A DNA stretch of 16,080 nucleotides from Bdellovibrionales bacterium (GCA_020434605.1 JAGRAL010000011.1:1-16080); one strand, 5' to 3'. Positions 7,634 to 15,319 are shown, numbered from the stretch's first letter. The notes: generated by a model from the letters alone, not told the origin. Numbers and translations: made by a program.

Positions 7634-9004
7634 TTAAACGCTTTTACCAATAACTGCTTTTAAAGGCTTTTTAAGTACAAAGAAGATCAATCCTGTACCC
7701 ATACCCAAACCAGCTAATAGTGCAAAAAACTCGTTCTTTTCCATAACAGAGTAGAATGAGCCAATGTAACCAGTTAAATAGTTACCGAAGAAGCTAGACA
7801 TGAACCAAGCACCCATCATCATAGAAACGATAGGGCGAGGAGCTACTTTTGTAACTAGAGATAGACCAATTGGTGATAAGTAAAGTTCACCCATTGTAAA
7901 CATCCAAGTAGTCATAGTTAGCCAGAATACACTTCCGCGCTCATTTTCAGGAACTACTAGTGCAGCAACGATCATAACGATATAGGCAGCACCACACAGG
8001 AAGCAACCAATACCCATTTTTGCAACAGATGAAGGTTCTTTGCCTTTTTTGTTTTGCTTTGCCCACATTTGAGTAACTAGTGGTGCAAAGATAAAGATAA
8101 ACGCAGGGTTAAAAGACTGATACCAAGTAGATGGAATTTCAAAGCCTAATAGCATCCAGTTGGTTCTATCATCTGCCCATAATTGAAGTACGTTACCTTG
8201 TTGTTCAAAGATAGCCCAGAAAGCGATATTCAGACCACATAGTAGTAATAGAGCCCAAACCGACTTCCACTCTTGAGAAGTAAGAGGTCTTTTTTCAGCT
8301 TTATTTTGTGCAATGTTTGTAGTGTGCTTAGGTACAAGTTCGCTACCTAACCAGTAAACGATAAGACCTAAAATCATACCAACGCCGGCAGCTCCAAAGC
8401 CCCAGTGCCAACCAACAGTTTGACCTAAAGTACCGCACACAAATGGCGCTAAGAATGCACCAAGGTTAATACCCATGTAGAATATAGTGAACGCACCGTC
8501 ACGACGGTTATCACCCTCTTTATATAGGTTACCCACTTGTGTTGAGATATTTGGTTTAAACGCTCCGTTACCTAAGATGATGCATAGTAGGGCTAGTAGG
8601 AAGAACTTATCAAACGCCATTAAGAAATGGCCGATAGTCATTAATATACCACCCACATAAACAGTACGATATTGACCTAAAACCTTATCCGCTAAAATAC
8701 CACCAAAGAATGGGGTAAAGTACACAAGACCGGTATAGATACCATAAATTTGCGAACTGATTTGTTGTGTGTTCAATTCACCAAAAACCGAGTTTAAAAT
8801 AGAAAGTAGGTAGTTAAAGCCAAAAACTTCAGCTGTAACTGCAGGATCTGCAAGTAGATACTTAGTCATATATAGAACAAGTAATGCTCTCATCCCGTAA
8901 TATGAAAATCGCTCCCACATTTCTGTAAAAAATAAAACAAATAGACCAGACGGATGGCCAAAATATTCTTTGCCTCTAAAACAATTTGCAAATGCCTCTT
9001 TCAC
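7634..9004 (-). CDS. POT/PTR2 family proton-dependent oligopeptide transporter
   Basis: Inner-membrane symporter taking up di- and tripeptides with protons. The N-terminal POT signature is clear: FFTEMWERFSYYGMRALL, with the ExxERF residues Glu28, Glu31 and Arg32. Other family hallmarks are GGILADKVLGQYRT, the second PTR2 signature around FYMGINLGAF, AFWAIFEQQGNVLQLWAD, QSFNPAFIFIFAP and the late GELYLSPIGLSLVTKVAP. At 456 residues it is shorter than the 14-helix enterobacterial Dtp proteins of about 500 and probably has 12 helices. The start is GTG, with AAAGGA six to seven bases upstream. It is transcribed alone: a terminator follows, and 222 bases without a gene separate it from the hydrolase upstream. 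In that gap I see no convincing promoter or structure. Peptide uptake would suit an organism feeding on protein. Confidence 0.94.
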   Translation of the reverse strand: MKEAFANCFRGKEYFGHPSGLFVLFFTEMWERFSYYGMRALLVLYMTKYLLADPAVTAEVFGFNYLLSILNSVFGELNTQQISSQIYGIYTGLVYFTPFFGGILADKVLGQYRTVYVGGILMTIGHFLMAFDKFFLLALLCIILGNGAFKPNISTQVGNLYKEGDNRRDGAFTIFYMGINLGAFLAPFVCGTLGQTVGWHWGFGAAGVGMILGLIVYWLGSELVPKHTTNIAQNKAEKRPLTSQEWKSVWALLLLCGLNIAFWAIFEQQGNVLQLWADDRTNWMLLGFEIPSTWYQSFNPAFIFIFAPLVTQMWAKQNKKGKEPSSVAKMGIGCFLCGAAYIVMIVAALVVPENERGSVFWLTMTTWMFTMGELYLSPIGLSLVTKVAPRPIVSMMMGAWFMSSFFGNYLTGYIGSFYSVMEKNEFFALLAGLGMGTGLIFFVLKKPLKAVIGKSV

Positions 9005-9226
9005 TGATGTTCCTTTGGTTAAGTAATAAACAATTTTGTAGTGAACAGGAGTCCCCTATTTTCGATTAGAGATCAATCAAAAAATAGATCAGATAGCATT
9101 AATTTTACTGCTAATGACACCATTTAATAAAAATCAGATACAAACTGGAGTCATTTTAGGAGTATTTTGCGGTTAAGATTCACTTATAAAAAAATTTCAG
9201 GGTAGGCACCAACACGCAACAAGTGC

Positions 9227-9880
9227 TCAAGCCTCTACTAGCTCTCTGATTTTACCTATCATTAGATCATTTACTTCATGACCCGTGTTACTGACTTCAT
9301 GCAGACTTACAGACCTACCCGATGCAACCAAACTTTCAATGTTTCTCTTCACTTCTTCTATGGGTGCTACCTTATCATCAACGCCATGTACCGCATCAAA
9401 CTGATAAGCTGGTAAGCCCTCATAGTAGTGATTTGGATAGTCAGCAGCAATCGTGATAGCCCTTGTCACTTTGGGGAACTCACGGACCAGCCATGGCACC
9501 ATATAGCCACCTTGTGAAAACCCAATGATATGAACTGGCAAGTTTATTAACCCCAAACTAGTTAAGAGTTTATGAATCGATCTTGCTGACTCGGTTGGTG
9601 GAATCACAAATCGTTTTTCTTTGGAAAGATAAAAGTACCAAGCATATGCCTCTTTGTACTCTTCCTTTATTTTTACAGGTGAAGGAAACGGAGCATTTAT
9701 GGACAAGACGGCAGCGTTCTGCGGCAACACAGGCTCTAGCTTTTTAAAAATACTCTCCCCTCTTTGGCTAAAGCCATGTAGGAGCAAATAGAGATGATGG
9801 GGTTCTTTATCTGGTGTCCTGAGCCAATAATCGTATGAAATATTATAAGTATGAGATGCCGTACTTTTACTTATTGCCAT
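9227..9880 (-). CDS. Alpha/beta hydrolase, phospholipase/carboxylesterase type
   Basis: Small cytosolic serine hydrolase of 217 residues, the size usual for the phospholipase/carboxylesterase (YpfH/EstB-like) family. The catalytic triad can be assigned: Ser122 in the nucleophile elbow GFSQGG (120-125), Asp169 in HGVDDKVAP (165-173), and His201 in SNTGHEV. The oxyanion-side motif LLLHGFSQRGE (32-42) is also present. No signal peptide or lid insertion is seen. The natural substrate is unknown; such enzymes cleave short acyl esters or lysophospholipids. The ATG at 9880 lacks a recognisable ribosome site but no later Met is usable, since the next in-frame one lies beyond the nucleophile. It stands alone between the transporter and the lipoprotein gene. 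Confidence 0.88.
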   Translation of the reverse strand: MAISKSTASHTYNISYDYWLRTPDKEPHHLYLLLHGFSQRGESIFKKLEPVLPQNAAVLSINAPFPSPVKIKEEYKEAYAWYFYLSKEKRFVIPPTESARSIHKLLTSLGLINLPVHIIGFSQGGYMVPWLVREFPKVTRAITIAADYPNHYYEGLPAYQFDAVHGVDDKVAPIEEVKRNIESLVASGRSVSLHEVSNTGHEVNDLMIGKIRELVEA

Positions 9881-10035
9881 AGAGGGATTCTAGTCTGTAT
9901 TTTACCATTATTCAATCTTGCATTGACCTTAGACTTACTAAAAAATCCAATCTGAGAACTTGAAGCACTAATATGTGCTCCAATAATGCCATGTAATTTT
10001 AGAAAACGAGAGATAAAGGTAAACAGCGGTGCAAA

Positions 10036-10548
10036 CTATCTACCAATGTAGAATCCGCCTTTATCGACTACATCGATTGGGCAAGCTACCACATAAAAGT
10101 CACTCACATCATTTGGCACTAACTCACAAACGGATGTTTCGTTAGCCTCAGACTTGTCACCGACTTTGCGCACGTCAAAGTCCACTACCAGGGATTTAGG
10201 TTTAACGCCAAAGTCCACTACCAGGGATTTAGGTTTCACGCCAAAATCCACCACCAAGGATTTAGGCTTCACGTCAAAGTCCACTACCAGGGATTTAGGC
10301 TTCACGCCAAAGTCCACCACCAGGGATTTAACTGATTCAGGAGCTTTGTCGGCCTCGATCAATTCAAAATAGCAGATCTCGTCATCACACTCAGCAGATG
10401 TGATTTTAAGGCCCTCATTTGTGTTATTATCAAAGCTGACATATGTTGATTCTTCATTAACGCTAGGCATAGGCTCAGCACAGTTTTGAAAGCTAACTAT
10501 TAATAGACCAAGTACCGCTGGAACTACAAACCTTACTGGGTATTTCAT
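10036..10548 (-). CDS. Putative lipoprotein with 11-residue tandem repeats
   Basis: Unrecognised 170-residue exported protein. The N-terminus MKYPVRFVVPAVLGLLIVSF is a basic then hydrophobic signal sequence leading to QNC, so Cys23 is the likely lipidated residue. The position before it (Asn) is not canonical, but this FQNC form recalls lipoproteins of Bdellovibrio relatives (from memory). A short domain with cysteines (AECDDEICYFEL, 52-63) is followed by five copies of an 11-residue unit, KSLVVDFGVKP, at about 74-128. The fourth-from-last residue alternates between Gly and Asp. A C-terminal piece with two cysteines (SVCELVPNDV and VVACPIDV) ends in GGFYIGR. The repeats appear inserted into an otherwise compact domain. 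The start ATG is preceded by GAGTAAGG with short spacing. Function unknown; surface or periplasmic location is inferred. Confidence 0.75.
   Translation of the reverse strand: MKYPVRFVVPAVLGLLIVSFQNCAEPMPSVNEESTYVSFDNNTNEGLKITSAECDDEICYFELIEADKAPESVKSLVVDFGVKPKSLVVDFDVKPKSLVVDFGVKPKSLVVDFGVKPKSLVVDFDVRKVGDKSEANETSVCELVPNDVSDFYVVACPIDVVDKGGFYIGR
10177..10330 (-). repeat. 33-bp tandem repeat, about 4.7 copies, in frame
   Basis: Units begin at 10177, 10210, 10243, 10276 and 10309; the last is 22 bases long. They are nearly identical at the DNA level. Differences include GTC versus GCC (Asp/Gly), TTTAAC versus TTCACG, and a few silent changes. The period of 33 keeps the reading frame of the lipoprotein at any copy number, and no unit contains a stop on either strand in the frames used. 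This is a coding minisatellite and not a CRISPR: the units abut with no spacers. Confidence 0.97.
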
Positions 10549-10573
10549 GCCTTACTCTTCGGAAGAATATTGA

Positions 10574-10603
10574 ATATTAATTAGTAGACGAATATTACGA
10601 CAA
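10574..10603 (-). promoter_or_regulatory. Possible promoter of the repeat lipoprotein
   Basis: TTGTCG (10603-10598) and TAATAT (10579-10574) read on the minus strand with an 18-base spacer, ending about 25 bases before the start codon. The -10 match is only moderate in a very AT-rich stretch. Confidence 0.3.
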
Positions 10604-10633
10604 TACACTTGCTACGTCTCAAAATGAGACAGA

Positions 10634-10801
10634 TCAGTTTATCAAATAATAAACAAGCATTTCTGAAATCACGTTCCAGTCTAAGCTTTTATCTTTCAAA
10701 GCCTCAGTGGAAGCCGCGCAAGCTGCTGAGGCTACCAATTGCACTCCATATTTTAGCGAATCAATGGACTCTGCGCCTTGAGTAAAATTATCTAATGCTG
10801 A
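10634..10801 (-). pseudogene. Gene-like C-terminal remnant, 55 codons
   Basis: An open frame on the minus strand runs from just after a TAA at 10804-10802 to a TGA at 10636-10634 and reads like real protein. It begins SALDNFTQGAESIDSLKYG, continues with VQLVASAACAASTEALKDKS and ends LDWNVISEMLVYYLIN. The composition is balanced and amphipathic, unlike random AT-rich intergenic translation. No ATG or ribosome site precedes it; the first Met is eight codons from the end. Upstream sequence is closed in all frames I checked. The simplest reading is the 3' end of a decayed gene; a real small gene using GTG or TTG is less likely. Family unknown. Confidence 0.35.
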
Positions 10802-10975
10802 TTAACACCTTATTCAAACGGGGCAATTCAATTTAGAACTAAATGGCAGACAGATTCATTGCTATTTATGAAGAGATACAAATATGTGCCTCAAAGTAAG
10901 ACTGGTCCTAGTTTTTCTTCAGAGTGGAGTGTATCTGTCCGATAAAATTTAAGTTAGTCATGGGGGATATGTTCG

Positions 10976-12136
10976 ATGTCTAGTGGTGCAAAAGTCATTA
11001 AAAAGGGTGAGTTTTTATTTAAAGAAGGTGACAAAATCACAAGCCTTCATCTCATTCAACAAGGCGCCATCTCTGTCGTTTTAAATCGTCCACCAAAAAA
11101 TATTGAGATCTATACCGCCGGTGCCTCACAGCTACTTGGTGAGCAGGCTTTGAATGGTGTAGCTACATATCCGTTCTCTGCCCTAGCAACTATGGAAACA
11201 AAGGTACTTGAATTACCAGTTGCCTCATTCAAACAATTGACTGACGGACTACCTCAAACGATTAAGGTTTTTAATAAATCTATGATTGATCGCATGAGAG
11301 TATTAGTGAATGACCTAAAAGCCTACAAAATGGATAAAGATTCTAGTCCATGTCCTGACGACCAAATAGCAAGAGTCTTTGGCAGTATATTTCACGTATG
11401 TAATCACAAAGGTGAAAAGGATGAGGCTGATACCAACAAGGTTACTATTGATTGGCGTGCATTTAGACAATACGCTCAAAGAGTATTTGGCGATTCACTA
11501 AAACGTTTAGAGGGCGCGACTCAGATTTTAGTAAAACTAAACTATGCTACCTACGAAATGGGAAAACCACCAGAAGATCCTGAAGGACCAGATCAAATCA
11601 TGGTGTTTCATTTAAATGACCTCGAAGGTGTCGAAGCATTTTTTGAATTCTTTCAATACTACTATTTTAAAAACGGCAGGATTGAATTATTAAAGTCTGA
11701 TGAATTGGCCACTCAACTCTTAGGTGCATTTGTAAAATGTGCGGAGAATTTAGAGAATGACCGTCATGGTGCGGTTACCATTGAATTTAAAGATGCCAGT
11801 GAATACATGAAAAATGAAATGGGGATGGATTTAAAACCAGATCATTTGTCTATTTTAGAACGACGAGGTATATTTTTAAAACGTCGTGTTTTACAAGATG
11901 AAAGAGTAACTCTATCTTATGACATCAAAGAGTTTAGACAGACGTTAAAGAACTGGCGAATCATTCGCGAAATCGATAAATGGAACGAACGTGGCTTTGT
12001 CGATATGGCTGAAGAAGAAAATAAGTTTAAGAAAAAAGCTGAAGGCGGAGCAGAGTGTCCAGAGTGCGGAGCAGGTCTTGTAGAACAAGCTAAGTTTTGC
12101 TCTGAATGTGGTGCTAAAATTATCTCTGCAGCATAG
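10976..12136 (+). CDS. Cyclic-nucleotide-binding-fold protein with C-terminal zinc ribbon
   Basis: Cytosolic protein of 386 residues with two recognisable ends. Residues about 8-100 form a CNB/Crp-type beta-roll (IKKGEFLFKEGDKITSLHLIQQGAIS, then LLGEQALNGVATYPFSALA, then LELPVASF). The phosphate-binding cassette keeps Gly55-Glu56 but has Tyr-Pro-Phe-Ser-Ala where the ligand-binding Arg is expected, so classical cAMP/cGMP binding is doubtful. Residues about 100-355 are a mainly helical, unrecognised region; I see no Crp helix-turn-helix that I can defend. Residues 361-378 are a zinc ribbon with CPEC and CSEC knuckles. The start at 10976 has GGGGGA eight bases upstream; an earlier ATG at 10970 hits a stop after four codons. 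The diheme cytochrome gene follows 80 bases later with no terminator visible between. Probably a sensor or adaptor; the ligand is unknown. Confidence 0.85.
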   Translation: MSSGAKVIKKGEFLFKEGDKITSLHLIQQGAISVVLNRPPKNIEIYTAGASQLLGEQALNGVATYPFSALATMETKVLELPVASFKQLTDGLPQTIKVFNKSMIDRMRVLVNDLKAYKMDKDSSPCPDDQIARVFGSIFHVCNHKGEKDEADTNKVTIDWRAFRQYAQRVFGDSLKRLEGATQILVKLNYATYEMGKPPEDPEGPDQIMVFHLNDLEGVEAFFEFFQYYYFKNGRIELLKSDELATQLLGAFVKCAENLENDRHGAVTIEFKDASEYMKNEMGMDLKPDHLSILERRGIFLKRRVLQDERVTLSYDIKEFRQTLKNWRIIREIDKWNERGFVDMAEEENKFKKKAEGGAECPECGAGLVEQAKFCSECGAKIISAA

Positions 12137-12216
12137 CCAGACCTAGGTCGCAGACATAGTAGTTCAAATCATCTAACTAATTGTAATGAGAAAAATCTTT
12201 TCTTACTGTGTAGGTA

Positions 12217-13857
12217 ATGATTTTTTTAATTGCCATGCTACTAGCCCCATCATTTTCTTTATGGGAAGAACACAGTCCAACGCCAGTTAACGGCCTATCA
12301 AACCCGTATCAATTATCAATCGAAGATTTAAAAGCTAGTTCTAAAAATGGACGACTGCACGCGCTTAATTATCCGGTGAATGTTACAGGAATTCTTTTAC
12401 CCTATGCACCGGTAAAGCAAGTTTTAGATGCCGACACTGAGCACCCTATTCGTAAAAAAATTTATGAGGTGATGCAAGGGATATCAAAGATAGGAAGTTT
12501 TGATGAAATGAATGCATGGCTTGGTTTGCATCAATACCCTGAAACAGAGGATGAGGGGCCTTACTACATACCTAAAAGAGAAGGTCTCATAGAAAATCGA
12601 ATGGGATTTTCTATGCTTGAGCGTGTTGGTGCAAAAGGCTTTACTTTTTCGTGCGCGGCCTGCCATACCTCTAATGTCTTTGGTAAAAAAATTATGGGTC
12701 TCACCAATAGATTTCCTAGAGCCAATGAGTTTTTTGTAAAAGGGAAATCAGCATTTAAAATTATTAACAAAATGAATTTTCAGCTACTTACCGACTCAAC
12801 AGACGAAGAAGTACGTATGCTTACTAAGACGAGATCTAACTTGAGATTTGTTGAAGCTGTAAAACCAAGACAGCTAGGGCTTGATACTTCACTGGCCCAT
12901 GTTGCTCTCTCTTTAAGTCACAGAAAAAAAGATGAATACGCAAAGAAAACTTGGGGAAGCGCAAACTTTCCAAGAGAGGAGCCTTTACGAAAATTTGTTG
13001 CTGACTCAAAACCAGGAGTTTGGTGGAACGTAAAATATAAAAATAGATGGCTTTTAGATGGTTCCCTTGTATCAGGAAATCCAATTTTAACCGGTATTTT
13101 ATGGAATGAGATAGGCCGAGGAACCGATCTACACGACCTTGAAGATTGGTTTAAAGAAAACAACCAAGTAATTGAGGACTTAACCACCGCTGTATTTTCG
13201 GCTACTCCCCCACAAATTACAGATTTTTTCACCGAAGATAGTTTTGATTTAGAAAAAGCAAAGCTAGGACAAAAAGTATTTGAAGCAGCTAAGTGCAATA
13301 AATGTCACGGTGATTATCAAAAAGCATGGGATATGGGTGTAAAGACTTGGCCAGAAGTACTTAAGACCACTTCTGTAAAGTATCCTGAGCAGACACTTGT
13401 GAAAGATGTTGGAACAGATCCAAATCGTTGGCAGGGTATGGCTTCACTATTACAATTAAATAACTTAGCTATCTCAAAGAAGAATAATATGCTGATAAAG
13501 CAACAAGAAGGCTATGTACCACCTCCACTTGTAGGCATCTGGGTTAGATGGCCTTACTTTCACAATAACTCTATACCGAACTTATGCGCATTAGTAAGCC
13601 CGCCAGAAGAAAGACCCGTTACATACTACGCAGGCGAAGCTAAAGATCCAAACGTAGATTTTGATTTTGAATGCAATGGCTATCCTTTAGGAAACAAAAC
13701 ACCCGAAGCCTGGAAAACTAAAGAGTATATGTATGATACCACCAGAGCTGGCATGAGAAACACTGGTCACTACAAAATGTTTTTAGATGAAGAAGGAAAT
13801 GAGCGCTTTTCTCAAACAGAAAAAATGGCGCTGATTCACTTTTTACAAACACTATAA
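12217..13857 (+). CDS. Diheme c-type cytochrome, MauG/RoxA-like peroxidase superfamily
   Basis: Periplasmic redox protein of 546 residues with two covalent heme c sites: CAACH at 146-150 and CNKCH at 360-364. The C-terminal part matches the pattern of large diheme cytochromes related to MauG, cytochrome c peroxidases and rubber oxygenase RoxA. It has VPPLVGIWVRWPYFHNNSIPNL, then a PPEERPVTYYAGEA segment, and finally TRAGMRNTGHYKMF with a terminal SQTEKMALIHFLQTL. The reaction is not predictable from sequence; peroxidase or oxygenase chemistry is possible. The N-terminus MIFLIAMLLAPSFS is hydrophobic and fits a signal sequence but lacks basic residues, and the ribosome site (AGGT) is very close to the ATG. 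A basic alternative start, MRKIFSYC, lies 31 bases upstream in another frame and would join through a T7 run. Weakly linked to the upstream CNB gene. Confidence 0.87.
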   Translation: MIFLIAMLLAPSFSLWEEHSPTPVNGLSNPYQLSIEDLKASSKNGRLHALNYPVNVTGILLPYAPVKQVLDADTEHPIRKKIYEVMQGISKIGSFDEMNAWLGLHQYPETEDEGPYYIPKREGLIENRMGFSMLERVGAKGFTFSCAACHTSNVFGKKIMGLTNRFPRANEFFVKGKSAFKIINKMNFQLLTDSTDEEVRMLTKTRSNLRFVEAVKPRQLGLDTSLAHVALSLSHRKKDEYAKKTWGSANFPREEPLRKFVADSKPGVWWNVKYKNRWLLDGSLVSGNPILTGILWNEIGRGTDLHDLEDWFKENNQVIEDLTTAVFSATPPQITDFFTEDSFDLEKAKLGQKVFEAAKCNKCHGDYQKAWDMGVKTWPEVLKTTSVKYPEQTLVKDVGTDPNRWQGMASLLQLNNLAISKKNNMLIKQQEGYVPPPLVGIWVRWPYFHNNSIPNLCALVSPPEERPVTYYAGEAKDPNVDFDFECNGYPLGNKTPEAWKTKEYMYDTTRAGMRNTGHYKMFLDEEGNERFSQTEKMALIHFLQTL

Positions 13858-13951
13858 AATGCATAGCAACATCCGACCCTATCTTACGTAAAGTACTTGT
13901 ATCCATCAGAACTCAAGTTAGTCTTTTATTACAAGAGTAAGGGAGATTAGC

Positions 13952-14419
13952 ATGAAGTATTTATTTTTTCTTTTAATTTTACCTCTACATTTACAAGCTG
14001 ACGATAGCATCCTTTTAGAGCCGTCAATTTGGAGCACTTCTTATTATGATAGTGGGATTCAGACCAGTGAGGGCATCATTGGTTACCAGTTTCTTGTGCA
14101 CATACAAAATGATCGCCTCACACTGCTCGTTGATAGCAAAAAGTGCCAGTATCAATTGATAGATAAGATAATTACGAAAGGCTGCCATCAAACTACAGAC
14201 AGTCACAATGTTGAAGTGGGTTTACATTTCTTAAATTCGTATAGCACACCTAAACAAAATATCTATTTATACGAATTTACAGATCCTGTATCCAAAGCCA
14301 CATATATACTTAAAATTCTAAAAAGAACATTTGATACTAGCGGAGAATATGCCGCTAGTATGTTCTACAAAGACAAGGACAATAAGCTAGTTTATATTGG
14401 ACTACAAAAAGTAAACTAA
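13952..14419 (+). CDS. Small secreted protein of unknown function
   Basis: Unrecognised 155-residue exported protein. The signal peptide MKYLFFLLILPLHLQA is clear, with cleavage before DD, and AAGGGAG sits about seven bases before the ATG. The mature part of about 139 residues reads as mostly beta strands (GYQFLVHIQNDRLTLLVDS, NIYLYEFTDP, ATYILKILKR). It has exactly two cysteines, KKCQYQLIDKIITKGC, 14 residues apart, which could form one disulfide. No lipobox or catalytic motif is seen. It lies 94 bases after the diheme cytochrome on the same strand, and a terminator follows at 14425-14463. A joint role with the cytochrome is possible only by position. Confidence 0.8.
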   Translation: MKYLFFLLILPLHLQADDSILLEPSIWSTSYYDSGIQTSEGIIGYQFLVHIQNDRLTLLVDSKKCQYQLIDKIITKGCHQTTDSHNVEVGLHFLNSYSTPKQNIYLYEFTDPVSKATYILKILKRTFDTSGEYAASMFYKDKDNKLVYIGLQKVN

Positions 14420-14424
14420 GCTCT

Positions 14425-14463
14425 AAAAGAAGCCGGATTCTAATTGATCAAGGCTTCTTTTTT
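14425..14463 (+). terminator. Rho-independent terminator shared by convergent genes
   Basis: AAAAGAAGCC (14425-14434) pairs with GGCTTCTTTT (14452-14461) around a 17-base loop and runs into TTTTTT. It serves the plus-strand secreted protein. The right arm and U-tract are at the same time the last codons (Lys-Lys-Lys-Pro) of the minus-strand membrane protein, whose stop codon lies in the loop. In the opposite direction it ends in CTTCTTTT, so it may work both ways. Confidence 0.85.
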
Positions 14464-15284
14464 GTCTCACGCGTATAAAGCATGCCGTAAAGTTTATAGT
14501 AGCCAACGGGCAATAGAACTAAGCCAAATAACGCCATAATTACCATTAAAAATCCCATCAAAATAGAGAAGAGACTAAGAATTAATGAGTATTCTGGAGA
14601 AAATGCACGAGAAAAAACTGTAACAACTATAAATCCTGCCGGCACCATAAATAAAATTAGTGGCAAGAGCATAATTAATGTCAACGGTATTGCATTCTTC
14701 CAATTTGTTTTTAGAGATAACTTAAAAGAATCCATAAACTTCATATTTTCTTCGATAGAAAGCGGTACCGCTGTTACAATAATCATATGAACTAAAGCTC
14801 CGATAAGCGCTATTAAGCCACCACCCATAACAAGTAATAGAGAAGTTAAGCCAGCAGATAAAGCTCCTGATGAGAGCATGGCATCAGTTACGGCCTTAAT
14901 AGCTTCTTGCGAGCTTATAATGATTCCAGTACCCGCGCATATGAGTGCTACAAGAATAAGTAAGAGAAAGCCTACAAAATAAATACCTAAGTTTAATAAA
15001 ACAAACGGGAGGACTTTTAGACAATTTTCTTTGGTGCAGACTATGTTTGCTATTTCAAAGTCAAAGGTCTCATTATTTACAACCTTTTTACCAACCTCAA
15101 AATAAACTACGTACAAAAACAAAGTTAAAAAAGGACCAAGTATTGGGATCTGACTCAATACAATAGCAGCAATAAGACAGACTATTGCCGTTATACAAAG
15201 AGCTAACTTTTGTGTGCCAGAAATTGCTATCACGCTTTTCCAATAGGAAAGAACTTCAGAATTTTTAATACGATTCACCTGCAT
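14448..15284 (-). CDS. Polytopic inner-membrane protein of unknown function
   Basis: 278-residue membrane protein with about six hydrophobic stretches, at roughly residues 26-44, 48-63, 91-123, 145-173, 199-225 and 232-260. Some are long enough to be two helices or a hairpin. The overall pattern, with a short soluble N-terminus, long alanine/leucine/glycine helices and a 'SFKLSLKTNWKNAIPLTLIMLLP' amphipathic lead into a late membrane pair, resembles DUF-type polytopic proteins such as DUF4013 or glycerophosphodiester-phosphodiesterase membrane domains. I cannot assign one. No transporter or enzyme motif is visible. The ATG has AGAGGA about eight bases upstream and a good promoter close by (15320-15347). 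It ends inside the loop of the shared terminator. Confidence 0.8.
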   Translation of the reverse strand: MQVNRIKNSEVLSYWKSVIAISGTQKLALCITAIVCLIAAIVLSQIPILGPFLTLFLYVVYFEVGKKVVNNETFDFEIANIVCTKENCLKVLPFVLLNLGIYFVGFLLLILVALICAGTGIIISSQEAIKAVTDAMLSSGALSAGLTSLLLVMGGGLIALIGALVHMIIVTAVPLSIEENMKFMDSFKLSLKTNWKNAIPLTLIMLLPLILFMVPAGFIVVTVFSRAFSPEYSLILSLFSILMGFLMVIMALFGLVLLPVGYYKLYGMLYTRETKKKP

Positions 15285-15319
15285 TATGTATTCCTCTATA
15301 ATTTTAGATATTGATTTAG

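Larger units (their letters stand above)
10549..10975. other. 427-base gap between divergent lipoprotein and CNB-protein genes
   Basis: The left end should hold the lipoprotein promoter and the right end the promoter of the plus-strand gene. In the middle is a gene-like open frame without a start (10634-10801). A small hairpin, GTCTCA/TGAGAC (10616-10630), lies just past its stop but has no T-run. Near the right end, TCCGATAAAA (about 10938-10947) could be a -10 element; no matching -35 is evident. Nothing else is recognised. Confidence 0.6.

Noticed and set aside
9960..9995. Hairpin AGCAC/GTGCT downstream of the lipoprotein gene as a terminator
   Set aside because: Only five base pairs and no T-run on the minus strand.
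10177..10330. Possible CRISPR array
   Set aside because: The 33-bp units are directly adjacent with no spacers and lie inside a coding frame.
10154..10372. 72-codon plus-strand frame with repeated KSTTRDLGFTP units
   Set aside because: It is the antisense image of the lipoprotein repeat; openness follows from the stop-free 33-bp period, and it has no signal peptide or ribosome site of note.
10935..10947. Sigma-28 (FliA)-like promoter before the CNB gene
   Set aside because: TCCGATAA resembles the FliA -10, but no TAAA-type -35 lies at the right distance.
12918..13298. 126-codon minus-strand frame within the cytochrome gene
   Set aside because: Overlaps the second heme motif of the real gene and reads as a shadow, rich in Ser/Phe from reversed codons.
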